64,000 nucleotides of DNA, taken from assembly GCF_004365965.1 (NCBI RefSeq), contig NZ_SOEB01000012.1, positions 1-64,000 of the forward strand, given 5' to 3'. The stretch is from Rhodovulum visakhapatnamense (lineage in GTDB: Bacteria; Pseudomonadota; Alphaproteobacteria; Rhodobacterales; Rhodobacteraceae). Of the stretch, positions 51,976 to 60,907 are shown in pieces. Numbering within the stretch: the first letter of the stretch is position 1; each line of letters starts with the position of its first letter. Below the pieces are notes generated by a model, which was given only the letters and a program-made list of their open reading frames with translations, was not told the origin of the DNA and did no database searches. Position numbers and translations under genes: made by a program.

Positions 51976-52898
51976 GCCAGGTCCGCCGCCCAGGGCGGGT
52001 TGGCGCCCGCGCGCGCGACGGTGACGGCGGCGGCGCGGATCGCCAGATCCAGCGCGGCCTTCAGCTCCGCCCCCGGCACCCCGTCAGCAAGCGCGTCGCG
52101 GTCGAGCCTGCCCGCCCGGGCCAGCCCGGCCAGCAGCCCGGCATTGAAGGTGTCGCCCGCGCCCACGGTATCGACGACCTGCACGGGCGGCGCCGGCACG
52201 TGGCATTCGGCCCCGGCGCTCAGCGCATCGGCGCCCCCGGCGCCCCGGGTCAGCAGCACCAGCCGCGGTCCCCGGGTCAGAAGCCCCCGCGCCAGATCGC
52301 GCGCGTCCCCCGGACCCTCGAGCCAGTGCAGATCCTCGTCCGAGATCTTGAGAATGTCGGCCGCGGCGATCATCCGCGCGATCCGGGCGCGATAGGCGGG
52401 CACGTCGGCGATGAAGCCGGGCCGGATATTGGGGTCCAGCATGGTCACCCGCGCCCCGGCCTCGCGCAGGAACAGCGCCTCATAGGCGCTGCCGCAGGGC
52501 TCGGCCATCAGCGAGATGCCGCCGCAGAACAGCGCGCGCACCGACGCGGGCAGGGCGGGCAGGTCGGCGGGTGTCAGCATCCGCCCGGCCGTCGCCTCGT
52601 CATAGAAGGCATAGCGCGCGTGACCGTCGACCAGCGTCACGAAGGCCAGGGTGGTCGGCCGGTCCGAGCGCAGGCAAAGCCCGGTCTCGACCCCCGAGGC
52701 GGCCAGAGCCTCGGCAAGCTGGGTGCCGAAAAGATCGGTCGAGAGGCCTGCGAGAAAGCCGGTCGGCGCCCCCAGCCGGCCAAGCGCGATCGCGGTGTTG
52801 AAGACCGCGCCGCCCGCATGCGGGGCGAAAGCGGGCTCGCCCTCGGTGCTGGTCCGGGGCAGCATGTCGATCAGGGCCTCGCCCGCGCAAAGGATCAT
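51972..52898 (-). CDS. PfkB-family carbohydrate kinase (fructokinase-like)
   Basis: A 308-residue ribokinase-fold sugar kinase. [14 protein letters not shown], the first PfkB motif [15 protein letters not shown], and the second motif [19 protein letters not shown] with the catalytic Asp are all intact. The sequence is closest in feel to fructokinases (EALIDM start), but the sugar cannot be fixed. ATG 52898; coupled to dtd. Confidence 0.88.
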   Translation of the reverse strand: MILCAGEALIDMLPRTSTEGEPAFAPHAGGAVFNTAIALGRLGAPTGFLAGLSTDLFGTQLAEALAASGVETGLCLRSDRPTTLAFVTLVDGHARYAFYDEATAGRMLTPADLPALPASVRALFCGGISLMAEPCGSAYEALFLREAGARVTMLDPNIRPGFIADVPAYRARIARMIAAADILKISDEDLHWLEGPGDARDLARGLLTRGPRLVLLTRGAGGADALSAGAECHVPAPPVQVVDTVGAGDTFNAGLLAGLARAGRLDRDALADGVPGAELKAALDLAIRAAAVTVARAGANPPWAADLA

Positions 52899-52966
52899 GG
52901 TCGGCTCGCCTCGCTCTGTCGGGGTCAGGCTAGCGCGCGGACCCGGTGGGTGCAAACGGGCATCGC

Positions 52967-54055
52967 CTACTGCTGCAGCGCGGCCAGATAGCCGATCCCG
53001 GCCGCCAGCGCGAGACCCAGCACCACGGCAATGGCGATCTTCCAGGCCGACCAGGGCCGTTCGCCCCGAACCCGGCCGCTGCGTCCGTTGACGACGAAGC
53101 GGTAGGTCTTGCCGCGATAGCGGTAGGCGGCCAGCCAGACCGGCAGCAGAACATGCTTGAAGGTGACCGCCGAAACCTGGGTCTCGAGCCGGTCGATCCG
53201 CTGGCTGTCGCCGCCGATGTCGAACATCACGTCGCGGCGGATCACCCGGTCCATGGTCCGGCGCGCCTCGGCAAAGCCGGTTTCCAGATCGACCGTGTAG
53301 CCTTCGGCCCGGAAGCCCGCCAGATACTGCGGCCGGTAGGGCAGCATCAGCGACAGGTCCCAGGGTTCGAGCGCGTCGGTATAGCGTTTCGGAAGGCTGG
53401 CCGAGGCCAGAACCAGCACGTCGTCGAAGAACCGCGCGACCCGGCCCGAAACCGGGGTCCAGCGGATCTTCTGCACCTGCACCGTCTCCGACCGGCCCTC
53501 GCGCATCACCCGGCGGGTTTCGTGATAGATCGTGCCCCGCGCGCCGCTGTACTGAGATCTCGTGTCGGCATCGAAGGTCCAGTACGGGACGTAGATGCCC
53601 TCCATCCGGCGGCCCTTGCGGGCATAGGCCTGCAACCCGTTCGGCGCGAACCAGAGCCGCCCCAGCCAGTCGGTCATTGCCTTGTGCGCCTCGGCCTCGG
53701 ACAGCGCGAAGGGCAGCACGCCCTTGGGCTTGATCCGCCGCTGAACCCCGGTTCCGGTGACGACGGGGGTCGCGCAGAACGGGCATTCGGCGGCATGGGT
53801 GGCCTCGTCCATCTCGAACTCGGCGCCGCAATTGGGGCATTTGATCTGCCGGACGTCCTGCATCTCGGCCCCCGGCAGCGCCGCGTCGAGCGCCGCGCGG
53901 TAGTCCAGCTCGGCCAGCGGCGCGTCCCAGGGGCCGGTGCCCTCGACGGGCTCCTCATGGCCGCAATGGTCGCAGATCAGCCGACCGTCCTCGGGAGAGA
54001 ATCGCAGGTCTGCCCCGCACTGGTCGCAGGGAAAGCGGTGGTCGGGGGCGGTCAT
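52967..54055 (-). CDS. Double zinc-ribbon (TFIIB-type) membrane protein, YdjG-like
   Basis: A 362-residue protein. Two N-terminal zinc ribbons (CDQCGADLRF ... CDHCGHEE, and CPNCGAEFEM ... CPFCATP) are followed by a beta-rich middle domain with WTFDADTRSQYSG and a C-terminal TM helix (AIAVVLGLALAAGIGYLAAL) ending in the cytoplasm or periplasm after four residues. In B. subtilis the zinc-ribbon protein YdjG works with the SPFH protein YdjI to recruit PspA at stressed membrane. The adjacent SPFH gene (7-bp gap) makes the analogy reasonable; it is inferred. Confidence 0.8.
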   Translation of the reverse strand: MTAPDHRFPCDQCGADLRFSPEDGRLICDHCGHEEPVEGTGPWDAPLAELDYRAALDAALPGAEMQDVRQIKCPNCGAEFEMDEATHAAECPFCATPVVTGTGVQRRIKPKGVLPFALSEAEAHKAMTDWLGRLWFAPNGLQAYARKGRRMEGIYVPYWTFDADTRSQYSGARGTIYHETRRVMREGRSETVQVQKIRWTPVSGRVARFFDDVLVLASASLPKRYTDALEPWDLSLMLPYRPQYLAGFRAEGYTVDLETGFAEARRTMDRVIRRDVMFDIGGDSQRIDRLETQVSAVTFKHVLLPVWLAAYRYRGKTYRFVVNGRSGRVRGERPWSAWKIAIAVVLGLALAAGIGYLAALQQ

Positions 54056-54062
54056 CCCGGGC

Positions 54063-55193
54063 TCAGACCCCGGGCGGGGGCGGTGGCGGGGCGACGGTGA
54101 AAAGCCGGGCAAGCTCGGGCACCTCTTCGGCGCGCTTCCAGCCGTCCTGGCCCTGGGTCCAGACAAAGCTGTCGCGGCGGAAGCTGCCCTCGCCCGCCAT
54201 CCGTCCCAGCCGGGCCATCGAGAACGGCCCCGAGGTCTGGCCGTTCTCGGCGATGTGCCAGACATGTTCGACCGGCGGCGGGGGCGGGGGGACCGGCATC
54301 GCGGCCTCGGCCGCCGGGCTGCGCGGCACCGCGCCCCAGGGGCCGGTCTGGGCGACGCTCTGGGCCATCGCCATGCCCAGGCCCGCGCCGATCCCCGCCG
54401 CCATGCCGCCGCCCGCGGGGCTTTGGGCGGCCTCGGTCATGGCTTCGGCCGCGGAATACTGGGTGTAGCGGCCCAGATCGCCCGCGATCCCCATCGAGGT
54501 GCGCTTGTCCAGCGCCTTTTCGACCTCGGGCGGCAGGCTGATATTCTCGATGTAGAATTCGGGCATGGTCAGGCCGTAGGCCTCGAGCGTTTTCGACACC
54601 TCGCCCGAAATCAGCTTGCCCAGATCGGCGGTGTTGGCGGCCATGTCCAGCACCGGGATACCGGAGGCCGCGATCACGCGGGAAAACTCCTGCACGATGA
54701 TGTTGCGGATCTGAAAGCCGATCTCGTCCATGGTGAATTCGCCATCGGTGCCGACGATCTCGACCATGAAGCGGGCCGGGTCGGTGACGCGGACCGTATA
54801 GCTGCCGAAGGCGCGGATCCGGGTCGGGCCGAATTCGGGGTCGCGCAGCATCACCGGGTTCTTGGTGCCCCATTTGAGGTCGGTGAAGCGGGTGGTGTTG
54901 ACGAAGTAGACTTCCGACTTGAAGGGAGACCGGAAGCCGTGATCCCAGTGCTGCAGCGTGGTCAGCACCGGCATGTTGTTGGTTTCCAGCATGTAGAGGC
55001 CGGGCGTGAACACGTCGGCCAGCTGGCCCTCATGAACGAAGACCGCCGCCTGACCCTCGCGCACTGTCAGTTTGGCGCCGTACTTGATGGCATGGCCCTC
55101 GCGTTCGAACCGCCAGACCATGGTGTCGCGGGTGTCGTCGACCCAGTGGATGACGTCGATGAACTCGCCGGAGAGAAAGTCGAAAATGCCCAT
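54063..55193 (-). CDS. SPFH-domain protein with C-terminal GYF_2 domain (YdjI/virion-core-like)
   Basis: A 376-residue protein. An SPFH/flotillin-like domain occupies about residues 30-230 (VREGQAAVFVHEGQLADVF, RAFGSYTVRVTDPARFMVEI), followed by a Gly/Ala/Met-rich segment (GGGMAAGIGAGLGMAMAQSV), a run of prolines and a GYF_2 domain (HVWHIAENGQTSGPFSMARL). The annotation virion core protein is used for relatives. It probably forms oligomers on the membrane. ATG 55193. Confidence 0.85.
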   Translation of the reverse strand: MGIFDFLSGEFIDVIHWVDDTRDTMVWRFEREGHAIKYGAKLTVREGQAAVFVHEGQLADVFTPGLYMLETNNMPVLTTLQHWDHGFRSPFKSEVYFVNTTRFTDLKWGTKNPVMLRDPEFGPTRIRAFGSYTVRVTDPARFMVEIVGTDGEFTMDEIGFQIRNIIVQEFSRVIAASGIPVLDMAANTADLGKLISGEVSKTLEAYGLTMPEFYIENISLPPEVEKALDKRTSMGIAGDLGRYTQYSAAEAMTEAAQSPAGGGMAAGIGAGLGMAMAQSVAQTGPWGAVPRSPAAEAAMPVPPPPPPVEHVWHIAENGQTSGPFSMARLGRMAGEGSFRRDSFVWTQGQDGWKRAEEVPELARLFTVAPPPPPPGV

Positions 55194-55274
55194 GGGTCAG
55201 GTCCTCCGTGGTGTCCGGGTCAAACTATAGGGCCGGTGCCGGACGCGGCCATGCCGGGCGCCAGAGCGCATGCC

Positions 55275-56240
55275 TCAGGCGTCGCCCCCCATCAGCTCGG
55301 CCGCCATCTGCTCGACGATGGGGCGGGCCTCGGCCGGGGTCATGCCCGGGCGCAGGCGCCGGTCGTAAAGCATCTTCAGCAGCAATTCGTCATGGGGCGT
55401 CAGCAGCGCGAATTCCTCGTCGTCGTTGAAGATCGACGGGCGTACCGAGGGGTTGTCATTGGCCAGCCCCAGCCCCTGGGACAGTTCCTCATGCACGCAG
55501 GATTGGCGCAGGCGGTCGGGATGTTCGCCGCGGATCACGGCGACGGCGCTGGAGTAGGTGCTGGACTCGCCCTTCGAGAAGGCCAGCACCAGGCAGAAAG
55601 TCGATCGCGGCATCACGGCGATCGTGCTTTGGGCGGCGACGTCGATGCCCGGGATCAGACGTTCGAGGTCGCCACCCAGGCGGCGGCGCTCGTCCTCATT
55701 GACGATGAAGACCTGAAAATTGGCCTGTTCGGGGCTGGTCACCCACATCGGCATCCCGGTCACCCGCGCCAGCCGCCGGACATAGGCCGCGATCTCGGCC
55801 CGGTCCCGGGTGCGCTGGGCGGCCGGGATCGTTGCGCCGAAGGTGATGCCAAAGCGGACGGGTTGTTCCCAGCGCCGGAGCCGGCTTTCGGTCTCGCGCG
55901 CCACCAGATGCCCGCCGCGGCTGACATATTCGTCGAACAGCGCGATCCGCACGAAATTCTCGACCAGCGCGCGGCGGGTGAAAGGCACATCGGTCTCGCC
56001 GCCATCGGTCCGCAGCAGGCCGCGCGACAGAAGATCGGCCTGCACCCGGGCGTAATGCCGGGCCAAAGCCTGGCTGTCGGGCGAAAGCTCCGGCTGCACC
56101 GCTTCGGCGGGGCGGGCGGCGGGCCGTGTCTCAGGCGGCGCGGGCGCCATCTGACAGCCGGCCAACGCCACGGCAAGGGCGCTGGCCAGCGCCCCCGGCC
56201 CGAGCCCCGGCCGAAAGGAAGGGCGCGATTTCGGCGTCAC
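55275..56240 (-). CDS. DUF2927 lipoprotein
   Basis: A 321-residue lipoprotein: signal peptide with lipobox ALAGC (Cys about residue 29), then the DUF2927 domain, with FGATIPAAQRTRDRAEIAAY and the conserved SCVHEELSQGLGLANDN, an HExxxQ pattern that resembles a metallopeptidase helix but lacks a full HExxH. Function unknown; found widely in Rhodobacterales next to telA. It lies eight bases after telA. Confidence 0.85.
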   Translation of the reverse strand: MTPKSRPSFRPGLGPGALASALAVALAGCQMAPAPPETRPAARPAEAVQPELSPDSQALARHYARVQADLLSRGLLRTDGGETDVPFTRRALVENFVRIALFDEYVSRGGHLVARETESRLRRWEQPVRFGITFGATIPAAQRTRDRAEIAAYVRRLARVTGMPMWVTSPEQANFQVFIVNEDERRRLGGDLERLIPGIDVAAQSTIAVMPRSTFCLVLAFSKGESSTYSSAVAVIRGEHPDRLRQSCVHEELSQGLGLANDNPSVRPSIFNDDEEFALLTPHDELLLKMLYDRRLRPGMTPAEARPIVEQMAAELMGGDA

Positions 56241-56247
56241 GATGCGG

Positions 56248-57429
56248 TCAGGCCTCCGGCAGGGCGCCGGCGCCCTGCGCCCGCGACTTGGCGGAGGCGA
56301 GGGTGTCGCGCAGCTCTGCCTCCATCTTTTTCAGATCGTCCTCGGCCTGGGCGCGCCGGGTCTTGCCCTCGTCGGCAATGGTCAGGCTTTCCTGGATCGT
56401 CGCGATCAGATCGGCATTGGCCTTCTTGACCGCCTCGATGTCGAACACGCCCCGTTCCATTTCCTCGCGCACGGTCCTGTTGGCCTGGCGCAGGTTGGCG
56501 GCATTGGCGGTCAACAGCTCGTTGGTCAGGTCGCTGGCCTCGCGGACCGCCAGCGCGGCCTCTTTCGAGCGCTGGATGGTGACCGCCTGCGCCAGCTGGG
56601 TTTCCCAAAGCGGCACGGTATTGACCAGGGTCGAGTTGATCTTGCTGACCAGCGACTTGTCGTTTTCCTGCACCAGCCGGATCGAGGGCAGCGACTGCAT
56701 CGTCACCTGGCGGGTCAGCTTGAGGTCATGCACCCGGCGTTCAAGATCGTCGCGCGCGGCGCGCAGGTCGCGCAGCTCCTGCGCCCGGATCACCTGATCG
56801 GCCTCGGGGGCCGCGGCGACCTCGGCCTCCTTGGCGGGGATCTCGGTGGCGTCGAGAGCTTTCAGCTTCTCTTCGCCCGCGGCGATGTAAAGCGCGAGCT
56901 CGTCGTAGAAATCGAGGGTCTTCTCGTAAAGCTTGTCGAGCGACTTGATGTCCTTCAGCAGCGTGTGTTCATGGGTCAGCAGCCGGTCGGTGATCGAGTC
57001 GATCTGGCCCTGAACCGTCTCGAATCGCGCGACGAACTTGGCGAAGGGCGCAGTGCGCCCCATCAGCTTTTCCCACCAGCTCGCCTCGCGCCGCACGTCG
57101 AGTTCGGACACCGAAAAGCCCCGGATCGTGGTCACGATCTCGCGGAGCGAGTCGCCTGCGGGCCCCACGTCCTTGTTGCGCACATCGGCCAGCATGGCCT
57201 GGCTGATGGTCTGCAACTCGGCCTGGGCACTGGACCCGAAACCGATGATCGAATTGCTGTCCGACATGTCGATCTCGGCCATGCGGGCGCGGATGGCGTC
57301 GGCCACCGGCGGCGCGGCGCCGTCCAGCGGGACCAGATCCCGGGCCGGTTCGGGCAGGACCGCCAATGTCACTTTTTCAACTTCGGCGACGTCCTGCGCC
57401 GCCTTCAGGCGATTGTTGTCCGAGCTCAT
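56248..57429 (-). CDS. telA: TelA-family (toxic anion resistance) protein
   Basis: A 393-residue, almost all-helical TelA protein: EASWWEKLMGRTAPFAKFVA and LTHEHTLLKDIKSLDKLYEK are family blocks, with heptad-like helices throughout. Despite the name, a direct role in tellurite resistance is doubtful; genomic studies link TelA to ter-type stress systems and envelope defence. Its start overlaps xpaC by four bases, and XpaC-TelA is a constant pair. Confidence 0.92.
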   Translation of the reverse strand: MSSDNNRLKAAQDVAEVEKVTLAVLPEPARDLVPLDGAAPPVADAIRARMAEIDMSDSNSIIGFGSSAQAELQTISQAMLADVRNKDVGPAGDSLREIVTTIRGFSVSELDVRREASWWEKLMGRTAPFAKFVARFETVQGQIDSITDRLLTHEHTLLKDIKSLDKLYEKTLDFYDELALYIAAGEEKLKALDATEIPAKEAEVAAAPEADQVIRAQELRDLRAARDDLERRVHDLKLTRQVTMQSLPSIRLVQENDKSLVSKINSTLVNTVPLWETQLAQAVTIQRSKEAALAVREASDLTNELLTANAANLRQANRTVREEMERGVFDIEAVKKANADLIATIQESLTIADEGKTRRAQAEDDLKKMEAELRDTLASAKSRAQGAGALPEA

Positions 57430-58340
57430 GCATTCTCTCCCGAAATGGGCGCGACGGGCGCCGTGCGGATGCCGTCCCGTTGCAGCCGGTCGCGCAAGAC
57501 TTCGATCTCGACGTCAAGATCGGTGCGGTCGTCCTGGATCAGTGCCCGGGTGCGGGCGGCGAAATTGTCCTCGAGATCGCCCAGAAGCGCCTCGTAATCC
57601 TGGCGGGCGGTGACATCGCGGGTGCGGGCGTAAAGATCGGCGAACTTCACGGTCGCATCGCGCGCGCCCAGCAGATAGACGACCAGATAGCGCCGGGCGG
57701 CGGTCAGATCGCGCGGGTCTTCCTCGACCGTGCGGAACATGTCGCGCACGACCGCCTGAAACCGTTCGACCCTCGCCTCGAGCCCGCGGTCGCCGGCGCG
57801 CCGGATCGCCTCGGACATGGTCGCCAGGTGCTTTTCGGCCTCTTCGATGGCGCGCGCCACGCGGTCCTGCTGAAAGCTGTCGATGCCTTCCATTCCCTTG
57901 TCGCCGAGCGGATCGAGGCCGAAGGCAAAGCTGTGGAGCGCGGTGCCCAAGACGGCATAGATCGCCGGGGTCAGCCAGTCGCCGCCGCCGATCCCCGCCA
58001 GCAAGAGCCCCGCGCCGGTGAGACCCGAGCCCAGGATCTTGCGCGGCAGCGCCGGGCGGCGGGCCACCTTGCGGGCGGCCCAGGCATCCTCGGCCCGCAG
58101 CCCCTCGCGGGTCAGCCAGGCGGCAAGGATCAGCACGCCGAAGGCGCCAAGCGTCAGTGCCAGCCCCGCCGGGTCGGAAAAGAAGGCGCGCGGCAAAAGC
58201 GGCAGGGGCGCGAAGAACATCGCATTGGCCCGGCCCGCGGCCCGTGCCGGACGCCGCCCCTGGAACGGATGGCGGGGCGGGGCGGCCGTCTCGGGGCCGG
58301 GCGTGCCGGGGCTGTAGCGGCCGCCGAACCGGTTGGCCAT
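57426..58340 (-). CDS. xpaC: XpaC-family membrane protein
   Basis: A 304-residue protein. A basic, Pro-rich N-terminal tail, two TM helices (PAGLALTLGAFGVLILAAWL at about 57-76; KILGSGLTGAGLLLAGIGGG at about 101-120) and a cytoplasmic helical domain (LRDRLQRDGIRTAPV at the end) are seen. XpaC is named for 5-bromo-4-chloroindolyl phosphate hydrolysis but is better known as TelA's partner. ATG 58340 overlaps the stop of a 27-codon gene (TGATG). Confidence 0.88.
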   Translation of the reverse strand: MANRFGGRYSPGTPGPETAAPPRHPFQGRRPARAAGRANAMFFAPLPLLPRAFFSDPAGLALTLGAFGVLILAAWLTREGLRAEDAWAARKVARRPALPRKILGSGLTGAGLLLAGIGGGDWLTPAIYAVLGTALHSFAFGLDPLGDKGMEGIDSFQQDRVARAIEEAEKHLATMSEAIRRAGDRGLEARVERFQAVVRDMFRTVEEDPRDLTAARRYLVVYLLGARDATVKFADLYARTRDVTARQDYEALLGDLEDNFAARTRALIQDDRTDLDVEIEVLRDRLQRDGIRTAPVAPISGENA

Positions 58341-58423
58341 CACGCGCCCCCCATGACGGCCACGTAGAAGACCAGCGCGATCAGCAGGAAGAACGACAAT
58401 TTCTGCAACCCGGTGCCCGACAT
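58340..58423 (-). CDS. 27-residue single-pass membrane peptide upstream of xpaC
   Basis: A short gene read as MSGTGLQKLSFFLLI followed by ALVFYVAVMGGA. It has one clear TM helix (about residues 8-24) after a short N-terminal segment. The start has AGAGGGG three to four bases upstream, and the stop TGA shares bases with the xpaC ATG, so translation should be coupled. A good promoter match lies upstream (58450-58479). These three facts are the support; the peptide has no family I know. It may be a partner of XpaC's TM helices. Confidence 0.65.
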   Translation of the reverse strand: MSGTGLQKLSFFLLIALVFYVAVMGGA

Positions 58424-58449
58424 GATCCCCTCTGTCTTCACGGCCTTCC

Positions 58450-58479
58450 CTTATACATGGGATGCGACGCGGCTGTTAA
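58450..58479 (-). promoter_or_regulatory. Probable promoter of the xpaC-telA operon
   Basis: On the minus strand TTAACA (58479-58474), an 18-bp spacer and TATAAG (58455-58450) lie 27 bases before the small-peptide start. It is the best -10 match in this part of the window. Confidence 0.5.
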
Positions 58480-58505
58480 AAGCAAGTGTCGGCGGGTTTT
58501 GCCGA

Positions 58506-59504
58506 TCAGCCGGGCGGAGCCTTGCCGCGCGGCCGCATCGGCCGTGCGGCGCCGGGCGTGCCTGCGCCCCGGGGCGGCTTTCGGCCCGCGACGCCGTCCG
58601 GCGTCTTGGCCGAAGCTGGCCCCTCCGACCGGCGCGGGGTCTTTGAGCCCGAAGGCTTCGGGCCGCCCGATTTGGCGCCCGGCTTTGACCCCGGGGTCTT
58701 GGGAGCACCTGGTTTTCCGGCGCCCGATCTGGGGCGGAGGGATCGCGGCCGGGCGGTTGCCTCGCCCTCGGGGCTTTCAAGACCCAGTTGGTCGCGCAGC
58801 ACGCGGCCGCGGATTTCCTCGACCTCGCCCGCCTTCAAAGCGCCAAGCTGGAACGGGCCATAGCTGATCCGGATCAGCCGGTTCACGGTCAGTCCGACAG
58901 CCTCCATGGCGCGGCGGATCTCGCGGTTCCGGCCTTCGCGCAGGCCGACGGTCAGCCAGGCATTGGCGCCCTGCTGGCGGTCGAGCGTGATCTCCATCGG
59001 CCGGAAACTCTCGCCCGCGATGACGATGCCCTCGCGCAGCGGGGCAAGCGTGGCGTCTTCGGGCGTGCCCTTGACCCGGACGCGGTACTTGCGCAGCCAG
59101 CCGGTCGACGGCAGTTCCAGCCGCCGCTTGATGGCGCCGTCATTGGTCAGAAGCAGCAGGCCCTCGGAATTGAGGTCGAGCCGTCCGACCGACATGACGC
59201 GGGGCATGTCCTCGGGCAGCTTGTCGAAGACCGTCTCGCGGTCCTTCTCGTCCTTGGCGGTGGTCACGAGGCCCGCGGGCTTGTGATAGAGCCAGAGCCG
59301 CGGCCGGTCGGCCGCCGCCAGCGGGGCGCCGTCGACGGCGATCCGGTCGGCCGGCGTGACGTTCAGCGCAGGGCTTGCGATCCGGCGGCCGTTCACCGTC
59401 ACCCGCCCGGCGGCGATCATCCGCTCGGCCTCGCGCCGCGACGCGAGCCCTGCCCGCGCCAGGATCTTGGCGATCCGCTCGCCCTCTTGTCCGGTCTTGT
59501 CCAT
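58506..59504 (-). CDS. RsuA/RluB-family pseudouridine synthase with basic tail
   Basis: A 332-residue rRNA pseudouridine synthase. An N-terminal S4 domain (RIAKILARAGLASRREAERM) is followed by the catalytic Asp motif in VGRLDLNSEGLLLLTNDG and GRNREIRRAMEAVGLTVNRL. The order of blocks fits RluB (23S U2605). The last 80 residues are Lys/Pro/Gly-rich (SKPGAKSGGPKPSGSK), a probable RNA-binding tail. Start ATG 59504 lacks an obvious ribosome binding site. Confidence 0.9.
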   Translation of the reverse strand: MDKTGQEGERIAKILARAGLASRREAERMIAAGRVTVNGRRIASPALNVTPADRIAVDGAPLAAADRPRLWLYHKPAGLVTTAKDEKDRETVFDKLPEDMPRVMSVGRLDLNSEGLLLLTNDGAIKRRLELPSTGWLRKYRVRVKGTPEDATLAPLREGIVIAGESFRPMEITLDRQQGANAWLTVGLREGRNREIRRAMEAVGLTVNRLIRISYGPFQLGALKAGEVEEIRGRVLRDQLGLESPEGEATARPRSLRPRSGAGKPGAPKTPGSKPGAKSGGPKPSGSKTPRRSEGPASAKTPDGVAGRKPPRGAGTPGAARPMRPRGKAPPG

Positions 59505-59579
59505 GGGTGGGGTTTACGCCGGATCGCGGGGCGGGGGAAGCGGCTTGCGCGGGCGGCGGGGGCGCGGCATGAGGGAGAG

Positions 59580-60032
59580 ATGAGCCCGTTTCGCAGCCAT
59601 ATGGACAGGGCGCTGGCCGAGGCCCGCGCAGCGGCACGGCGGGGCGAGGTGCCGGTGGGCGCGGTGGTGGTCGCGCCCGGCGGCCGGATCGTGGCGGCGG
59701 CGGGCAACCGGACCCGGGAACTGGCCGATCCGACCGCCCATGCCGAGATCCTGGCCCTGCGGGCGGCCTGTGCGGAGGCCCGGTCGGAACGGCTTCCGGG
59801 CTATGATCTTTACGTGACGCTGGAGCCCTGTCCGATGTGCGCCTCGGCCATCGGGCAGGCGCGGATCGCGCGGCTCTATTACGGTGCGGCAGATCCGAAA
59901 TCGGGGGGCGTTGCGCATGGGGCGCGGGTTTTTGCGCACCCACAGAGCCACCATGTGCCGGAGGTCTATGACGGCATCGCGGAAGCCGAGGCCGAGGCCC
60001 TGCTGAAGGCGTTTTTCGCCCCGCGCCGGTGA
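59580..60032 (+). CDS. tadA: tRNA(adenine34) deaminase TadA
   Basis: A 150-residue zinc deaminase that makes inosine at the wobble base of tRNA-Arg(ACG). HAEIL (zinc His and catalytic Glu) and PCPMCASAI (zinc cysteines) are present, with the TadA-type NRTRELADPTAHAE context. ATG 59580, just behind GGGAGAG; ATG 59601 is a possible alternative. It is divergent from the pseudouridine synthase gene. Confidence 0.94.
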   Translation: MSPFRSHMDRALAEARAAARRGEVPVGAVVVAPGGRIVAAAGNRTRELADPTAHAEILALRAACAEARSERLPGYDLYVTLEPCPMCASAIGQARIARLYYGAADPKSGGVAHGARVFAHPQSHHVPEVYDGIAEAEAEALLKAFFAPRR

Positions 60033-60040
60033 TCGGCGCG

Positions 60041-60092
60041 CGCGGGCCGCCGAAGGGCGCGATTTTTCTGCGAAAAATCGTGGTGGCCCGCG
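60041..60092. terminator. Nested bidirectional terminator tadA / UPF0173
   Basis: Inner perfect 9-bp stem CGATTTTTC / GAAAAATCG with a three-base loop (60060-60080) is enclosed by CGCGGGCC (60041-60048) and GGCCCGCG (60085-60092). A/T runs are present in both strands, fitting termination of the two convergent genes. Confidence 0.65.
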
Positions 60093-60109
60093 ACGAGGCA
60101 GAGGAGGCC

Positions 60110-60802
60110 CTATAGCTCGATCGGCACCAGGACCTCGGGTTCGATCACCCGGACGCCGGGCAGGTTCTGCTTAAGCGCCTCGGCGGACTGCTCGAGAATC
60201 GGGAAGGTGCGGTAATGGCAGGGGATCACTGTCTTGAAATGGAAGAAAGTCCTGGCCGCATAGGCCGCACGCTTCATGTCCATGGTGAAATGCCCGCCAG
60301 CGCAAAGCAGCCCGATATCGGGTGCGTGCAGATCATTGAAGATCTCCATGTCCGCCATCACGTCGGTATCGCCGCTGACATAGATCACATGGCCCTCGCC
60401 CGCGATCATGAAGCCCGATTCGGTGCCGGTATAGACCGGGCCATCGGGGCCCTGGACCGAGGAGGAATGGGTGGCGTTCACCATTGTCACCGCCACATTG
60501 CCAAGCCGGACCGTCCCGCCCTTGTTGAAGCCGATTACCGCGATCCCCTCGCGGGACTCCCACCAGCTCATCAGATCGAAGATGCCGACCGCCGGGATCG
60601 ACAGCTCGCGCGCGATGGCGATGGTGTCCGCGACATGATCGAAATGGCCGTGCGTGACCAGGACATGGGTCGCGCCGCCGATGGCCTCGGCCCGCCGCTC
60701 TTCGGGGAACATCGGATTGCCCACGAGCCAGGGGTCGATCAGCAGGATCTGGTCCTCGATCTCGATACGGAAGCCGGAATGCCCGAGCCAGGTGATCTTC
60801 AT
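60110..60802 (-). CDS. UPF0173 metal-dependent hydrolase (MBL fold)
   Basis: A 230-residue metallo-beta-lactamase-fold protein of UPF0173. MKITWLGHSGFRIE at the start, IDPWLVGNP, THGHFDHVADT (metal motif), and YVSGDTDVMADM are family marks. Its substrate is unknown. ATG 60802 follows GAGGAGA. Convergent with tadA. Confidence 0.92.
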   Translation of the reverse strand: MKITWLGHSGFRIEIEDQILLIDPWLVGNPMFPEERRAEAIGGATHVLVTHGHFDHVADTIAIARELSIPAVGIFDLMSWWESREGIAVIGFNKGGTVRLGNVAVTMVNATHSSSVQGPDGPVYTGTESGFMIAGEGHVIYVSGDTDVMADMEIFNDLHAPDIGLLCAGGHFTMDMKRAAYAARTFFHFKTVIPCHYRTFPILEQSAEALKQNLPGVRVIEPEVLVPIEL

Positions 60803-60907
60803 GTCGCGTTCTCCTCTGCCGCGCCGCCCCCGCCCCCGGGTTTCCCCCTTTGCCGCGCTGGCCGCGTGCTCCATGATTGCCGGGAAAAGTAACAGAGCGG
60901 AGCCGGT

